The translations under genes and the position numbers were made by a program. Of a DNA stretch of 64,000 bases, positions 26,316 to 35,224 are shown piece by piece; the stretch's first letter is position 1; every line of letters begins with the position of its first letter. Source of the stretch: Pseudidiomarina planktonica. GTDB lineage: Bacteria > Pseudomonadota > Gammaproteobacteria > Enterobacterales > Alteromonadaceae. Under the pieces are notes generated by a model. That model did not search any database. It saw only the letters and a list, made by a program, of their open reading frames with translations, and was not told the origin of the DNA. The DNA lies in assembly GCF_900177775.1 (NCBI RefSeq), contig NZ_FXWH01000003.1:1-64000 (forward strand). Reading direction: 5' to 3'.

Positions 26316-28585
26316 TTAACTGGCGCAAGGTTACTCGTTATAGTTTGATTACCGGGCTTAAGCTGGCGCTGGTACTGGCTGTGGTGTTGGCATTTTATCT
26401 TATTTATCTCGATTCAATGTTGTCGCAGCGCTTTGCCAGTAACAGGTATCAGGCGCCTGCGCTGATTTATGGGCGCGCGTTAACCCTGGCACCGGGAGCA
26501 GTGATAAGCCAACAGCATGTGGAAACGGAGCTGGCGCAGCTGCGCTATCGCAAGGTTACTCAGGTTGATGATTCCGGTGAATACCAAAGCGGCAATCAGC
26601 AACTGCATATTTATCGTCGCCCGTTTGACTTCCCGGGCGGCCCGGAAATGGCGCAAGCGGTTAAGGTGTTGTTTAAGGAAAACCGCATTGATCGCATTCT
26701 TAGCTGGCCCAACGGCCGTGAAATCTCTCAGTTCCGACTGGAGTCGCCACTGGTTGCCAGGCTTACTCCAAGCTCTCAGGAAGACCGCCTGCTAGTAGGG
26801 TTAGAGTTGGTTCCAAACCTGTTGGTTGAAACCTTGCTGCTGGTGGAAGACCGTAATTTTTACCATCATTCGGGTATCTCTCCGGCAGGCATAGCGCGTG
26901 CGGCGCTGGCTAATCTTGCCGCTGGTCGAACTGTGCAAGGTGGTAGCACGCTCACCCAGCAGTTGGTGAAAAACCTGTACTTAACGCGGCAACAAACCCT
27001 GTGGCGAAAAATTCGTGAAGCCTTAATGGCGCTGGTGATTGATTTTCGCTTCAGTAAAAACGAAATTCTGGAAACCTACCTGAATGAAGTTTACTTCGGG
27101 CAGGATAAAGGCTCAGCTATTCACGGCATTGGTTTAGCCAGCGCGTTTTATTTTGGTAAGCAAGTACAGGAATTAGAGCCTGCAGAAATTGCACTTTTGG
27201 TTGGTGTGGTAAAAGGGCCGTCCTATTACAACCCACGGCGTTACCCCGAGCGAGCGCAAGAGCGCCGTGATTTGATCCTGCAACAAATGTTTGAGCAGGA
27301 CATGATTAATAAAAATCAGTACTTAACTGCCATCAACACGCCGGTAACTGACATTGAAGACAGCAGTTTAGTTGCGCGCAGCAGACCGCATTATGTGGAT
27401 TTAGTACAGCGTGAACTGCGCAACATCGTATTGCCGGAACAATGGCAGAGCACCGGCCTGCGGGTATTTACTTATTTAGACCCGCAAGCGCAGAACGCTG
27501 CCGAGAAAGCATTGCAAACCGTATTGCCACAATTGAGTAAAGATCCCGATATTGAGGGCGCTGTGGTGGTGGCAGACTATCGGCGTGCCGGTATTAAGGC
27601 GCTGGTGGGCGGCCGGAACAGTCAGTTGGCTGGCTTTAACCGGGCGTTGCTGGCGCAGCGTCAGGTAGGTTCGTTAATTAAACCATTTATTTATGCGACG
27701 GCGCTGGAATCACCCGAGCGCTACTCGCTGGCAACGCCATTATCAGATGAATTACTACAGCTGAAGATTCAGGGCGGTGAAGACTGGATCCCGCGCAACT
27801 ATGACGGTGAGTATTTAGCACCAGTTCCCCTTTATGACGCCTTTGTGCAGTCGCGTAATTTGCCGGCTGTGCATTTGGGGCTGGAGCTTGGTATTCCATT
27901 GATTGCTGAGCAATTACGTCAGGCAGGTGTTACCACGCCAATTGAAGAATACCCGTCGTTAACTCTGGGGGCTGTGCCCTTGTCGCCGGTTGCCGTTACC
28001 CGTATGTACGCAACTTTGGCAAACGACGGCTATTATCAACCGCTGCGGGCAGTACAAGCTATTACCACTCACAGTGGCTTACAGGTTTATGAGCGTAACA
28101 TAGAGCGCGGCCGGCGGGTGTTTTCAGAGTCCGCCAGTTATTTAGTGCAGCACGCCATGCGTGGTGTGATCAGTGAGGGCACCGGTAGAGCATTAACGGA
28201 AGCTTTCCCTAATCAACGACTGGCTGGCAAAAGTGGCACCACTAATGACTTGAAAGACAGCTGGTTTGTCACTGTAGACGGGCGCGACGTAACCACCGTT
28301 TGGCTAGGGCGCGACGACAGTGATTCCATTGGTATGACTGGCAGCACCGGAGCATTGCCGGTAGTGCGAAGCTATTTACAGCAAACCGGTGTGGTTCCGG
28401 GGGAGACTGAGGTGCCGGATGCCATAGCAACCTCGGCATTTCATCGCCAAACAGGTGTGCAAGTACCGTTAGCATGCTCAGATGCACGCCGCTTTCCAGC
28501 GGTGAAGCAGGTACTGGCGGAAGATATTGATTGTTCGGGGCAGCAGAAAGAAAAAAGCTGGCTTGAGCGCCTGTTCGGCGGCTAA
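26312..28585 (+). CDS. mrcB: Penicillin-binding protein 1b
   Basis: 757 residues. Bifunctional class A PBP: short cytoplasmic tail, membrane helix (about 13-33), UB2H-like region, glycosyltransferase domain with catalytic Glu179 in LLVEDRNFYHH and GGSTLTQQLVKNLY, then transpeptidase with Ser454 in SLIK, SRN, and KSGTT. It polymerises and crosslinks peptidoglycan, and the UB2H region is the LpoB-binding site in E. coli. Its ATG overlaps the hrpB stop (ATGA); hrpB-mrcB adjacency is conserved with E. coli. Confidence 0.96.
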   Translation: MINWRKVTRYSLITGLKLALVLAVVLAFYLIYLDSMLSQRFASNRYQAPALIYGRALTLAPGAVISQQHVETELAQLRYRKVTQVDDSGEYQSGNQQLHIYRRPFDFPGGPEMAQAVKVLFKENRIDRILSWPNGREISQFRLESPLVARLTPSSQEDRLLVGLELVPNLLVETLLLVEDRNFYHHSGISPAGIARAALANLAAGRTVQGGSTLTQQLVKNLYLTRQQTLWRKIREALMALVIDFRFSKNEILETYLNEVYFGQDKGSAIHGIGLASAFYFGKQVQELEPAEIALLVGVVKGPSYYNPRRYPERAQERRDLILQQMFEQDMINKNQYLTAINTPVTDIEDSSLVARSRPHYVDLVQRELRNIVLPEQWQSTGLRVFTYLDPQAQNAAEKALQTVLPQLSKDPDIEGAVVVADYRRAGIKALVGGRNSQLAGFNRALLAQRQVGSLIKPFIYATALESPERYSLATPLSDELLQLKIQGGEDWIPRNYDGEYLAPVPLYDAFVQSRNLPAVHLGLELGIPLIAEQLRQAGVTTPIEEYPSLTLGAVPLSPVAVTRMYATLANDGYYQPLRAVQAITTHSGLQVYERNIERGRRVFSESASYLVQHAMRGVISEGTGRALTEAFPNQRLAGKSGTTNDLKDSWFVTVDGRDVTTVWLGRDDSDSIGMTGSTGALPVVRSYLQQTGVVPGETEVPDAIATSAFHRQTGVQVPLACSDARRFPAVKQVLAEDIDCSGQQKEKSWLERLFGG

Positions 28586-28595
28586 AGCCAGCTTT
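28554..28595. terminator. Hairpin terminator spanning the mrcB stop
   Basis: AAAGCTGGC at 28554-28562, inside the mrcB coding end, pairs with GCCAGCTTT at 28587-28595; a smaller GCGCC/GGCG stem sits in the loop. The TAA stop (28583-28585) lies inside the structure. It separates mrcB from the converging hemL, and the A/T flanks could serve both strands. Confidence 0.6.
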
Positions 28596-28610
28596 CTTAT
28601 GAGTACGTGT

Positions 28611-29894
28611 TTATTTCAGGGCTGCAAAAGCCTTCTCGGCAGCATCTAAGGTTTGCTGAATGTCAGCTTCGGTATGTGCGGCTGACATAAAGCCGGCTTC
28701 AAACGCCGAAGGTGCCAGATACACGCCTGCTTTTAACATGTGATGATAAAAGGCTTTGAAGTGTTCCATATTGCACTTGGTGGCTTGTTCAAAGCTGGTG
28801 ATGTTCTTGTCGGTAGTAAAGAACACCCCAAACATAGAGCCAGCACGGTTGGTGGTTAATGGAATACCGGCAGCATCCGCACGTTCCTGCAAGCCATTCA
28901 GTAACTGATCAACCCGCGCGTATAAGTTTTCATACAAGCCCGGTGTGCTGAGTTGTGACAGCGCCGCTAAACCTGCAGCCATAGCAACCGGGTTACCCGA
29001 CAAAGTACCGGCCTGATACACCGGGCCAACTGGTGCAATGTAGTCCATGATTTCGCGTTTACCGCCGAAGGCACCCACTGGCATACCACCACCAATAACT
29101 TTACCCAGGGTGGTTAAATCCGGCAGTACGTTGTAACGCTCTTGCGCGCCACCTGGCGCTACCCGGAAGCCACTCATTACTTCATCAAAAATCAGTACGC
29201 TACCGTAGCTGTCGCAAATGCTGCGCAAGCCTTCCAGGAAACCTGGTACCGGCGGAATGCAGTTCATGTTACCGGCTACTGGTTCCACAATAATGCAGGC
29301 AATTTGATCGCCCACTTCAGCGAAAATCTCTTTTACCGACTCTAAATCGTTAAAGGTAACAGTTAGTGTATGTGCAGCAACATCGGCTGGAATGCCAGGT
29401 GAGCTTGGTACACCCAGAGTTAAGGCTCCTGAACCGGCTTTCACTAACAGGCTGTCAGCATGGCCATGGTAGCAACCTTCAAATTTCAAAATCTTGTCGC
29501 GCTTGGTGTAACCGCGCGCCAGGCGAATGGCCGTCATGGTCGCTTCGGTGCCGGAATTTACCATGCGTACTTTTTCAATAGAGGGCACTATGCTCTTTAT
29601 TTTTTCGGCCATGGTAATTTCAATGGAGGTTGGCGTACCAAAGCTGGTGCCGCGCTCTACTGCAGCCAAAGTTGCTGCGCGAATAGCCGGGTGATTGTGA
29701 CCCAGAATCATGGGGCCCCAGGAACCTACATAATCAATGTAGCGCTGGTCGTCGGCGTCGTACATATAAGCGCCGTTAGCACGTTCAATAAATAGCGGGG
29801 TGCCACCCACGCCATTAAAGGCGCGAACTGGTGAATTGACGCCACCTGGAATGCTGTGTTGTGCTTGTGCAAATAGTTCTTCAGAACGAGACAT
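28611..29894 (-). CDS. hemL: Glutamate-1-semialdehyde 2,1-aminomutase
   Basis: 427 residues from ATG 29894, since GAGG lies 6 bases ahead; the TTG one codon earlier is too close. PLP enzyme that converts glutamate-1-semialdehyde to 5-aminolevulinate in the C5 haem pathway. It has [26 protein letters not shown], the DEVMSGFR motif and Schiff-base lysine in TLGKVIGGG. The haem gene hemJ lies two genes upstream on the same strand. Confidence 0.97.
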   Translation of the reverse strand: MSRSEELFAQAQHSIPGGVNSPVRAFNGVGGTPLFIERANGAYMYDADDQRYIDYVGSWGPMILGHNHPAIRAATLAAVERGTSFGTPTSIEITMAEKIKSIVPSIEKVRMVNSGTEATMTAIRLARGYTKRDKILKFEGCYHGHADSLLVKAGSGALTLGVPSSPGIPADVAAHTLTVTFNDLESVKEIFAEVGDQIACIIVEPVAGNMNCIPPVPGFLEGLRSICDSYGSVLIFDEVMSGFRVAPGGAQERYNVLPDLTTLGKVIGGGMPVGAFGGKREIMDYIAPVGPVYQAGTLSGNPVAMAAGLAALSQLSTPGLYENLYARVDQLLNGLQERADAAGIPLTTNRAGSMFGVFFTTDKNITSFEQATKCNMEHFKAFYHHMLKAGVYLAPSAFEAGFMSAAHTEADIQQTLDAAEKAFAALK

Positions 29895-29904
29895 CAATTA
29901 CCTC

Positions 29905-30921
29905 TTAGACGTTACGTTTATCGCTATACCAGTTCACTTCGCGTTCATACTGGTCCACTTGGTTTTCTACCCCAAGAGTTAGTGCAAAAAGGGCCATACG
30001 GATCAATACGCCGTTGTCGGCCTGGCGAAAAATAGCAAGATTAGGGTTTTGGTTCAGGTCATTATCTAATTCATTCGCTTCCGAGCGCGAGTCGCGCGGC
30101 AACGGATGCATAATCACGGTATTAGGTTTGTAGTGCTTAGTATAAATTTCACTGTTCAGGCGGAACTTGCCGCGATACTGCTCGGCTTCTTCCGGCGTGG
30201 TAAAGCGTTCTTGCTGAATCCGGGTTTGATACACAATATCGGCATCGGAACTGCCTTCCACTTTCTCAGTCACGGTAAATTTGTGGCCGGCGTCATCCAG
30301 TGCGCTAAGTACACTTTCCGGCATGGCCAGTTCGCGCGGTGAAATTAACGTAAAGCGAACGTTTTTGTACATCGCCAGCAAGCGTGACAATGAGTGTACG
30401 GTACGCCCGAATTTCAGGTCGCCCATCATACAAATGTGCATGCCATCAATGCCATGGCCGTGATAGGCCAGCTCTTTGCGGATGGTGTATAAGTCCAGTA
30501 GTGCTTGGGTAGGGTGCTCGTTCGAGCCATCACCACCATTAATGACCGGTACCCGGCTACCTTCGGCAAACTCTGCTACCGAACCGGCTTTCGGGTGGCG
30601 CATGGTAATCACATCGCTGTAACTACTGAGTACCCGGGCGGTGTCGTACAGCGATTCGCCTTTGGCCAGAGCTGAAGTTTCCATGCCGGTGGTTTCGCGA
30701 ACTTCGCCACCGAGCAAATTAAAGGCGGTACCAAAGCTGACGCGGGTTCGGGTAGAGGCTTCGAAGAATAAATTTCCTAAAATGGCACCATCTAAAACTT
30801 TGGTGCGTTTCTGACGGCGCGCATAGGGTTGCATGCGGTTGGCAATTTCGAAAATGTGCTCAATGCTGTCCAGGTCAAATTGACTGACCGAAAGAATATT
30901 GGCTCCGGTGAATTGCATCAT
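29905..30921 (-). CDS. pyrB: Aspartate carbamoyltransferase catalytic subunit
   Basis: 338 residues, longer than the 311-residue E. coli chain because of a C-terminal extension ending YSDKRNV. It makes carbamoyl-aspartate, the committed step of pyrimidine synthesis. Carbamoyl-phosphate site FFEASTRTRVSF, the HPTQALLDLYTI loop and HPLPRDSRSE are present. No pyrI regulatory chain is adjacent, so allosteric control may be missing or encoded elsewhere. The start is one of two tandem ATGs (30921/30918). hemL follows 10 bases later. Confidence 0.95.
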   Translation of the reverse strand: MMQFTGANILSVSQFDLDSIEHIFEIANRMQPYARRQKRTKVLDGAILGNLFFEASTRTRVSFGTAFNLLGGEVRETTGMETSALAKGESLYDTARVLSSYSDVITMRHPKAGSVAEFAEGSRVPVINGGDGSNEHPTQALLDLYTIRKELAYHGHGIDGMHICMMGDLKFGRTVHSLSRLLAMYKNVRFTLISPRELAMPESVLSALDDAGHKFTVTEKVEGSSDADIVYQTRIQQERFTTPEEAEQYRGKFRLNSEIYTKHYKPNTVIMHPLPRDSRSEANELDNDLNQNPNLAIFRQADNGVLIRMALFALTLGVENQVDQYEREVNWYSDKRNV

Positions 30922-30969
30922 GCGTGACGTCCTTCAGTGAGAATTAACGGTGAATTACACTGGGTCGCT

Positions 30970-30975
30970 ATGATA
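30970..30975 (-). promoter_or_regulatory. Extended -10 upstream of pyrB
   Basis: Minus strand TATCAT preceded by TGT, giving an extended -10 (TGnTATCAT) about 50 bases before the pyrB ATG. No convincing -35. A weak call from sequence alone. Confidence 0.35.
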
Positions 30976-31008
30976 ACAGAACACGTGAAGCTTGAGAATC
31001 ACTGCGCC

Positions 31009-31033
31009 CTTAAGCCGTTTAAAACGGCTTAAG
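31009..31033 (-). terminator. Palindrome across the hemJ stop
   Basis: CTTAAGCCGTTT at 31009-31020 pairs with AAACGGCTTAAG at 31022-31033, effectively a 9-base stem with a small AT-rich loop. The hemJ TAA (31019-31021) is in the centre. It could terminate or attenuate hemJ before pyrB; no U-run. Confidence 0.4.
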
Positions 31034-31447
31034 TACCGCCAGCAAAATAATGGCGAATAACACCAGCACCGGAAACTCGTTAAATACACGATAAAACTTA
31101 TGGCTACGTTGGTTGCGGTCGTGACGAAAGTCAGCCAGTAATTTGAAGCAGTAAATATGGTAAACAATTAACACAAATACCAGCGTTAGCTTGGCATGCA
31201 TCCAGCCATTATTGGCCAGCCAACCACCACCATACTGAGCTAACAACAACACGCCAAAAATTATGGTGAGTATTGCAAAGGGCGTGACAAAAAACAGTAA
31301 GCGACGCTCCATTACCTTGAGCTGTTCACTGACTTCTGTTGAGCTGGTTTGGGCATGGTAAACAAATAATCTGGGCAAATAGAAAATGCCGGCGAACCAG
31401 GCCACCATAAAAATTAAATGTAAGGCTTTGAACCAAAGTATAGACAC
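31019..31447 (-). CDS. hemJ: Protoporphyrinogen IX oxidase HemJ
   Basis: 142 residues, four membrane helices (about 1-20, 52-75, 83-103, 120-140). It matches the HemJ/UPF0093 family: LWFKALHLIFMVAWFAGIFYLPRL with the conserved histidine, and the later HAKLTLV histidine motif. HemJ oxidises protoporphyrinogen IX using respiratory quinone electrons. It shares the strand with hemL. In E. coli HemG does this step, so HemJ suggests a marine gammaproteobacterial haem route. Confidence 0.9.
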   Translation of the reverse strand: MSILWFKALHLIFMVAWFAGIFYLPRLFVYHAQTSSTEVSEQLKVMERRLLFFVTPFAILTIIFGVLLLAQYGGGWLANNGWMHAKLTLVFVLIVYHIYCFKLLADFRHDRNQRSHKFYRVFNEFPVLVLFAIILLAVLKPF

Positions 31448-31532
31448 GCTTGCACCACTCCCTTAGCATATTGCGCTAGATTTCAGGGTTTATCTTACAG
31501 GTAAATGCCGAGCCATCATAAAAAGAGATGTG

Positions 31533-32288
31533 ATGAAAGAGAAGTTAAATATTGTGTATTGGCAACAACGCTGGGGCAAATTACCTGTTACAGCGGTAAT
31601 TGTGGCGTTTTTGCTGGCGCTTGTCTGGATTGGTTATGGTCTGGGCAACTGGCGTGTGCATTATCTGGAAGATCAGGCTGACCATCATCAACAGCGCATA
31701 GATACTTTGTACAATGAAATTGAACGGCTTGAGTATCAGCAGCATATTTTGCGCGTTGAACTAGACATTGAAAAAGCCGCTAACACCAGTTTGCAGCAGG
31801 AAATGGCCATGGCGCAGGATGAAAACTTTGCGCTGCGCCGCGACATCACGTTTTATCAAAAAATAATGGCACCTGAGCTTGAAGCCGAGGGTGTGATTAT
31901 TGAATCTCTTGAGTTGAAGCCCAATTTCACGCCGGGGCACTTTCATTTCAGTCTGGCCTTAGTGCAACTGGAACGCCAACGCAACGCTGTGAATGGTGAA
32001 GTGAGCATAACCCTTAACGGTCGTTTAAACGGCGCTCAGCAAAGTTACAACTTGCTGGATTTAGCCCATATGCCAGACAATGAACGTTCGTTCAGCATGC
32101 GCTATTTTACCGTGTTGGCCGGTGACTTTATGGTTCCTGAGGGCTTTGTGCCGGAGCGCATAGATGTTCGGGTGCAACTGTCGCGAGGGAATCAACGGAT
32201 ACTGGAAAACAGTTTTTTCTGGAGTCGTTTGTTGCAGCGACGTCAGGGCAGCGAATTAGAACAGTTGGGCCTGGACGACAATACTTGA
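31533..32288 (+). CDS. DUF6776-type membrane-anchored coiled-coil protein
   Basis: 251 residues from ATG 31533; the GTG at 31530 is an alternative. One membrane helix (about 17-40), a coiled coil (about 48-105) and a beta-rich C-terminal domain (about 115-235). It resembles DUF6776, a family of no known role. It lies divergent from hemJ and just upstream of erpA, whose promoter overlaps its stop codon. The topology (short cytoplasmic tail, periplasmic coil) recalls cell-division or envelope scaffolds, but nothing proves that. Confidence 0.68.
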   Translation: MKEKLNIVYWQQRWGKLPVTAVIVAFLLALVWIGYGLGNWRVHYLEDQADHHQQRIDTLYNEIERLEYQQHILRVELDIEKAANTSLQQEMAMAQDENFALRRDITFYQKIMAPELEAEGVIIESLELKPNFTPGHFHFSLALVQLERQRNAVNGEVSITLNGRLNGAQQSYNLLDLAHMPDNERSFSMRYFTVLAGDFMVPEGFVPERIDVRVQLSRGNQRILENSFFWSRLLQRRQGSELEQLGLDDNT

Positions 32289-32313
32289 CCATTTTAGTCG
32301 GGTAAGCGACAAT
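32285..32313 (+). promoter_or_regulatory. Sigma-70 promoter of erpA
   Basis: -35 TTGACC (32285-32290), a 17-base spacer and -10 GACAAT (32308-32313). The -35 includes the TGA stop of the preceding gene. No IscR-like site was recognised. Confidence 0.6.
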
Positions 32314-32344
32314 ATGAGCAGACTTAACAGAGGTACACGAGCAT

Positions 32345-32692
32345 ATGTCAGACGTAGCAGCAGCCATGCCAATTCAGTTTACCGAAGCGGCAGCCAATAA
32401 AGTAAAAACCCTTATTGCGGAAGAAGAAAATCCGCAACTGAAGCTGCGTGTGTATGTAACTGGTGGTGGTTGTTCAGGCTTCCAGTACGGCTTCACCTTT
32501 GACGAAGCGGTAAACGCCGGTGATATGGAAATTGAGAAAAATGGCGTGACTCTGGTCATTGACCCCATGAGCCTGCAATATTTGGTTGGCGGCATCGTTA
32601 ACTATGAAGAAGGTTTGCAGGGCGCACGCTTTTTCGTCGACAATCCAAACGCAACTACCACCTGCGGTTGCGGTGCTAGTTTTAGCGTCTAA
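32345..32692 (+). CDS. erpA: Iron-sulfur cluster insertion protein ErpA
   Basis: 115 residues, A-type Fe-S carrier that delivers clusters to apo-proteins such as IspG. Three conserved cysteines: Cys43 in [10 protein letters not shown] and Cys107/Cys109 in TCGCGASF. The N-terminus [20 protein letters not shown] fits the family. Between it and pepQ (32693-32777) are two further hairpins. hemL and erpA are near neighbours in E. coli too. Confidence 0.96.
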   Translation: MSDVAAAMPIQFTEAAANKVKTLIAEEENPQLKLRVYVTGGGCSGFQYGFTFDEAVNAGDMEIEKNGVTLVIDPMSLQYLVGGIVNYEEGLQGARFFVDNPNATTTCGCGASFSV

Positions 32693-32742
32693 CTGACTTC
32701 GTCATACCCCGTCGCAGGGGTGCAGCCCTACCCGCATTAGGG

Positions 32743-32748
32743 TAGAAT
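32743..32748 (+). promoter_or_regulatory. -10 element of pepQ inside a hairpin region
   Basis: TAGAAT at 32743-32748 overlaps the right arm of a 6-base stem (CTACCC 32728-32733 with GGGTAG 32740-32745). The bases after it, GCTTGCACATTTTG, match the start regions of the promoters near metK. A second hairpin (GCTTGCA 32749-32755 with TGCAAGC 32761-32767) lies just before the GAGG ribosome site. The -35 is poor. Confidence 0.45.
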
Positions 32749-32777
32749 GCTTGCACATTTTGCAAGCGAGGTTGTTT

Positions 32778-34088
32778 ATGAGTTCCTACAGTGATCATAT
32801 TGCGACGGTTCAGGCGCGTTTTGACGCAGCGCTTGAAGCAACAGGTTTTGACTCAGTGTTGGTGTATGCAGGCCAACCCCGGGTTGCATTTCTAGATGAC
32901 AATCCAGCCCCGTACAAAGTAAACCCTTTATTTAAATATTGGCTACCGGTAACGCAAAGCCCGAAAAGCGCGGTGTTTTATCAGCCAGGCCAAAAGCCAG
33001 TCGTATTTTTGTTCCAGGCGCGCGATTTTTGGCATGCACAGGCAGAAATTCCCACCGAAGAATGGCAACAGCATGTTGAGCTGATTGTGGTGGACGACGT
33101 TGACAAAATAGCTAAGCACCTGGGTGACAAACTGCACACCACTGCCTTTATTGGTGAAGACTTTGCCGAGCCAGTGGCTAGCTGGCCAGTGCAGTCGCGT
33201 AACCCGCAACCTTTGCTTGATCACTTGCACTATCACCGGGCTATTAAAACGACCTGGGAAATTGAAAACTTACGCTATGCCAACGAATTGGCAACCAAAG
33301 CGCATAACGCGGCCCGGGATGCTTTCTTTGCTGGCGCCAGTGAGCTGGAAATTCATCATGCGTATCTGGCTGCTATTAACTTCCGTGAATGTGAAGTGCC
33401 GTACAACAGCATAGTGGCACTAAACGAGCATGGCGCTATTTTGCACTATGATATTTACGATCATAAAGCTCCGGCTGAAGCTCGCTCGTTTTTGATTGAT
33501 GCCGGTGCTACTTACCGTGGTTACTGTGCTGATATTACCCGCACCTATACCAAGCAAAAGGGCTTTTTTGCTGACCTGATTGAAGCCGTGGATGCGGCTC
33601 AGCAAGACTTGCTGAGAGAAATCAAACCTGGCGTTGAGTACTACCAGTTGCACGTGTCTCAACACCTGAAAATAGCGCAGGTACTTAGTGATTTCGGCTT
33701 TGTGAAAGGCACGGCAGAAGAGATTTACGACAAAGGCTACACCAGTGCATTCTTCCCGCATGGGTTAGGGCACTTTATTGGTTTGCAGGTGCACGATGTG
33801 GGTGGTCACTTACGCAACGACCGCGGTGACAGCTACCCGCGTGATGAGCGCCATCCGTTCTTGCGCTTACTGCGGCCAATTGAAGAAGGTCAGGTGTTTA
33901 CCATTGAACCAGGCTTGTATGTGGTTGATCAGTTACTGGAAGATCACGCTGATAGCCGCGACATCAATTGGGACCGGGTTGCCGAGTTACGTCCGTATGG
34001 TGGTGTTCGCATTGAAGACAGCATTGTAGTTGGCGCCAACGGCAACAATGAAAACCTGACTCGCGACGCCTTTGCCAAACTAGGCTAA
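32778..34088 (+). CDS. pepQ: Xaa-Pro dipeptidase
   Basis: 436 residues from ATG 32778 (GAGG 6 bases ahead; homology to PepQ begins here, not at the ATG nine codons earlier). M24 metallopeptidase with pita-bread fold that splits dipeptides having C-terminal proline. Two-metal ligands are in LIDAGATYRGYCADITRTY, FPHGLGHFIGLQVHD, FTIEPGLYV and GVRIEDSIV. An N-terminal creatinase-like domain occupies about 1-160. It converges on anmK with only 8 bases between stops. Confidence 0.94.
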   Translation: MSSYSDHIATVQARFDAALEATGFDSVLVYAGQPRVAFLDDNPAPYKVNPLFKYWLPVTQSPKSAVFYQPGQKPVVFLFQARDFWHAQAEIPTEEWQQHVELIVVDDVDKIAKHLGDKLHTTAFIGEDFAEPVASWPVQSRNPQPLLDHLHYHRAIKTTWEIENLRYANELATKAHNAARDAFFAGASELEIHHAYLAAINFRECEVPYNSIVALNEHGAILHYDIYDHKAPAEARSFLIDAGATYRGYCADITRTYTKQKGFFADLIEAVDAAQQDLLREIKPGVEYYQLHVSQHLKIAQVLSDFGFVKGTAEEIYDKGYTSAFFPHGLGHFIGLQVHDVGGHLRNDRGDSYPRDERHPFLRLLRPIEEGQVFTIEPGLYVVDQLLEDHADSRDINWDRVAELRPYGGVRIEDSIVVGANGNNENLTRDAFAKLG

Positions 34089-34096
34089 CGTACCTG

Positions 34097-35224
34097 CTAT
34101 TTATATGGAAAGAGCGCGCCCAGAATAGCTGGGCGCGATGCACCGGTTACTGCAGGCAGGTTGCCGGTGCGGCCATTTACATGGCACCAGGCCAGCCAGG
34201 CAAACGCCATAGCTTCCACCCATTCCGGCGCTACATCCAGTGCCGCCGTGCTGCGCCAGTTCACCTCTGGTAAATAATCGCGACAGACCCGCAATAAATC
34301 AGCGTTTAACGCACCACCACCACACACAAACAAGGTTTCCGGCAGGGTTGGTAAATAAGCCCGACAAGCATTGGCAATACTAGCAGCAGTAAGGTGTTGC
34401 AGCGTTTGCTGAACATCCGCCGGAGGCAGCTTGGTTATGGTAGGGAAGCGTTGCAGCAACCATTGCACGTGAAAGTCGTCACGGCCGGTGCTTTTTGGTG
34501 GTTTCTTCTGAAAATAAGGGTCGGCCAGTAAGGCCTCTAATAAATCAGGCCGGCAGCTACCGCTGGCCGCAAACTGACCGTTTTTATCAAACCCGAACGC
34601 TTGCTCCGGGTAACAATGGCGAAACCAGTTATCCAGCAGTGTATTGGCCGGGCCGGTGTCAAAGCCGCTAACCTGATCATCGGCACCGGGTAACCAGGTA
34701 ATGTTGGCAATGCCGCCTAAGTTTAAAATAGCGCGTGGAGCCTCGGTACTGGCAAACAAATATTGATGAAACGCGGGTACCAGTGGGGCGCCTTGCCCAC
34801 CTAACGCAATATCTTTGCGGCGAAAATCCGCAACCACGTTTATTCCCGTACGCACAGCCAATAAGTTGGCATCACCTATTTGGATGGTGTAGGCAGGCGT
34901 GGCGTTTGGCTGATGGCGCAGGGTCTGGCCGTGGCTACCAATAGCAGTTATGTCTGCAGCACGTAGCTGTTGTTGTTGCAGAATTTCGGCAACAGCTTCC
35001 GCACATACTTCGGCAAACAATTGGTCTACGCGGGCGGCACGATCCAGCTCGCCATCGCTGGGTTGGCATAAAGCTTCCATTTCGGCGCGTAGTGGGGCTG
35101 GCAGGTCGTGCTGATGGGTTGCTACAAGTTGGGGGCCGCGCTCGTGGCTGAAAGCCACCAGCGCAACGTCAAGGCCGTCCATGCTGGTGCCGGACATAAG
35201 GCCAATGTAATAGTTGTGCACCAT
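34097..35224 (-). CDS. anmK: 1,6-anhydro-N-acetylmuramic acid kinase
   Basis: 375 residues. It opens and phosphorylates anhydroMurNAc to MurNAc-6-phosphate in peptidoglycan recycling. ATP-binding GLMSGTSMDGLDVALV at the N-terminus, IGSHGQTLRH, GGIANITWL and FVCGGGALN. Its ATG shares a base with the stop of the endopeptidase gene upstream (TAATG), so the two are coupled. A 9-base hairpin (34115-34137) lies inside its 3' end. Confidence 0.96.
   Translation of the reverse strand: MVHNYYIGLMSGTSMDGLDVALVAFSHERGPQLVATHQHDLPAPLRAEMEALCQPSDGELDRAARVDQLFAEVCAEAVAEILQQQQLRAADITAIGSHGQTLRHQPNATPAYTIQIGDANLLAVRTGINVVADFRRKDIALGGQGAPLVPAFHQYLFASTEAPRAILNLGGIANITWLPGADDQVSGFDTGPANTLLDNWFRHCYPEQAFGFDKNGQFAASGSCRPDLLEALLADPYFQKKPPKSTGRDDFHVQWLLQRFPTITKLPPADVQQTLQHLTAASIANACRAYLPTLPETLFVCGGGALNADLLRVCRDYLPEVNWRSTAALDVAPEWVEAMAFAWLAWCHVNGRTGNLPAVTGASRPAILGALFPYK
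34115..34137. terminator. GC-rich hairpin at the pepQ/anmK junction
   Basis: CGCGCCCAG 34115-34123 pairs with CTGGGCGCG 34129-34137 around AATAG, 27 bases past the pepQ stop and inside the anmK C-terminal codons. No U-run; it may stop or stabilise the pepQ message. Confidence 0.4.
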
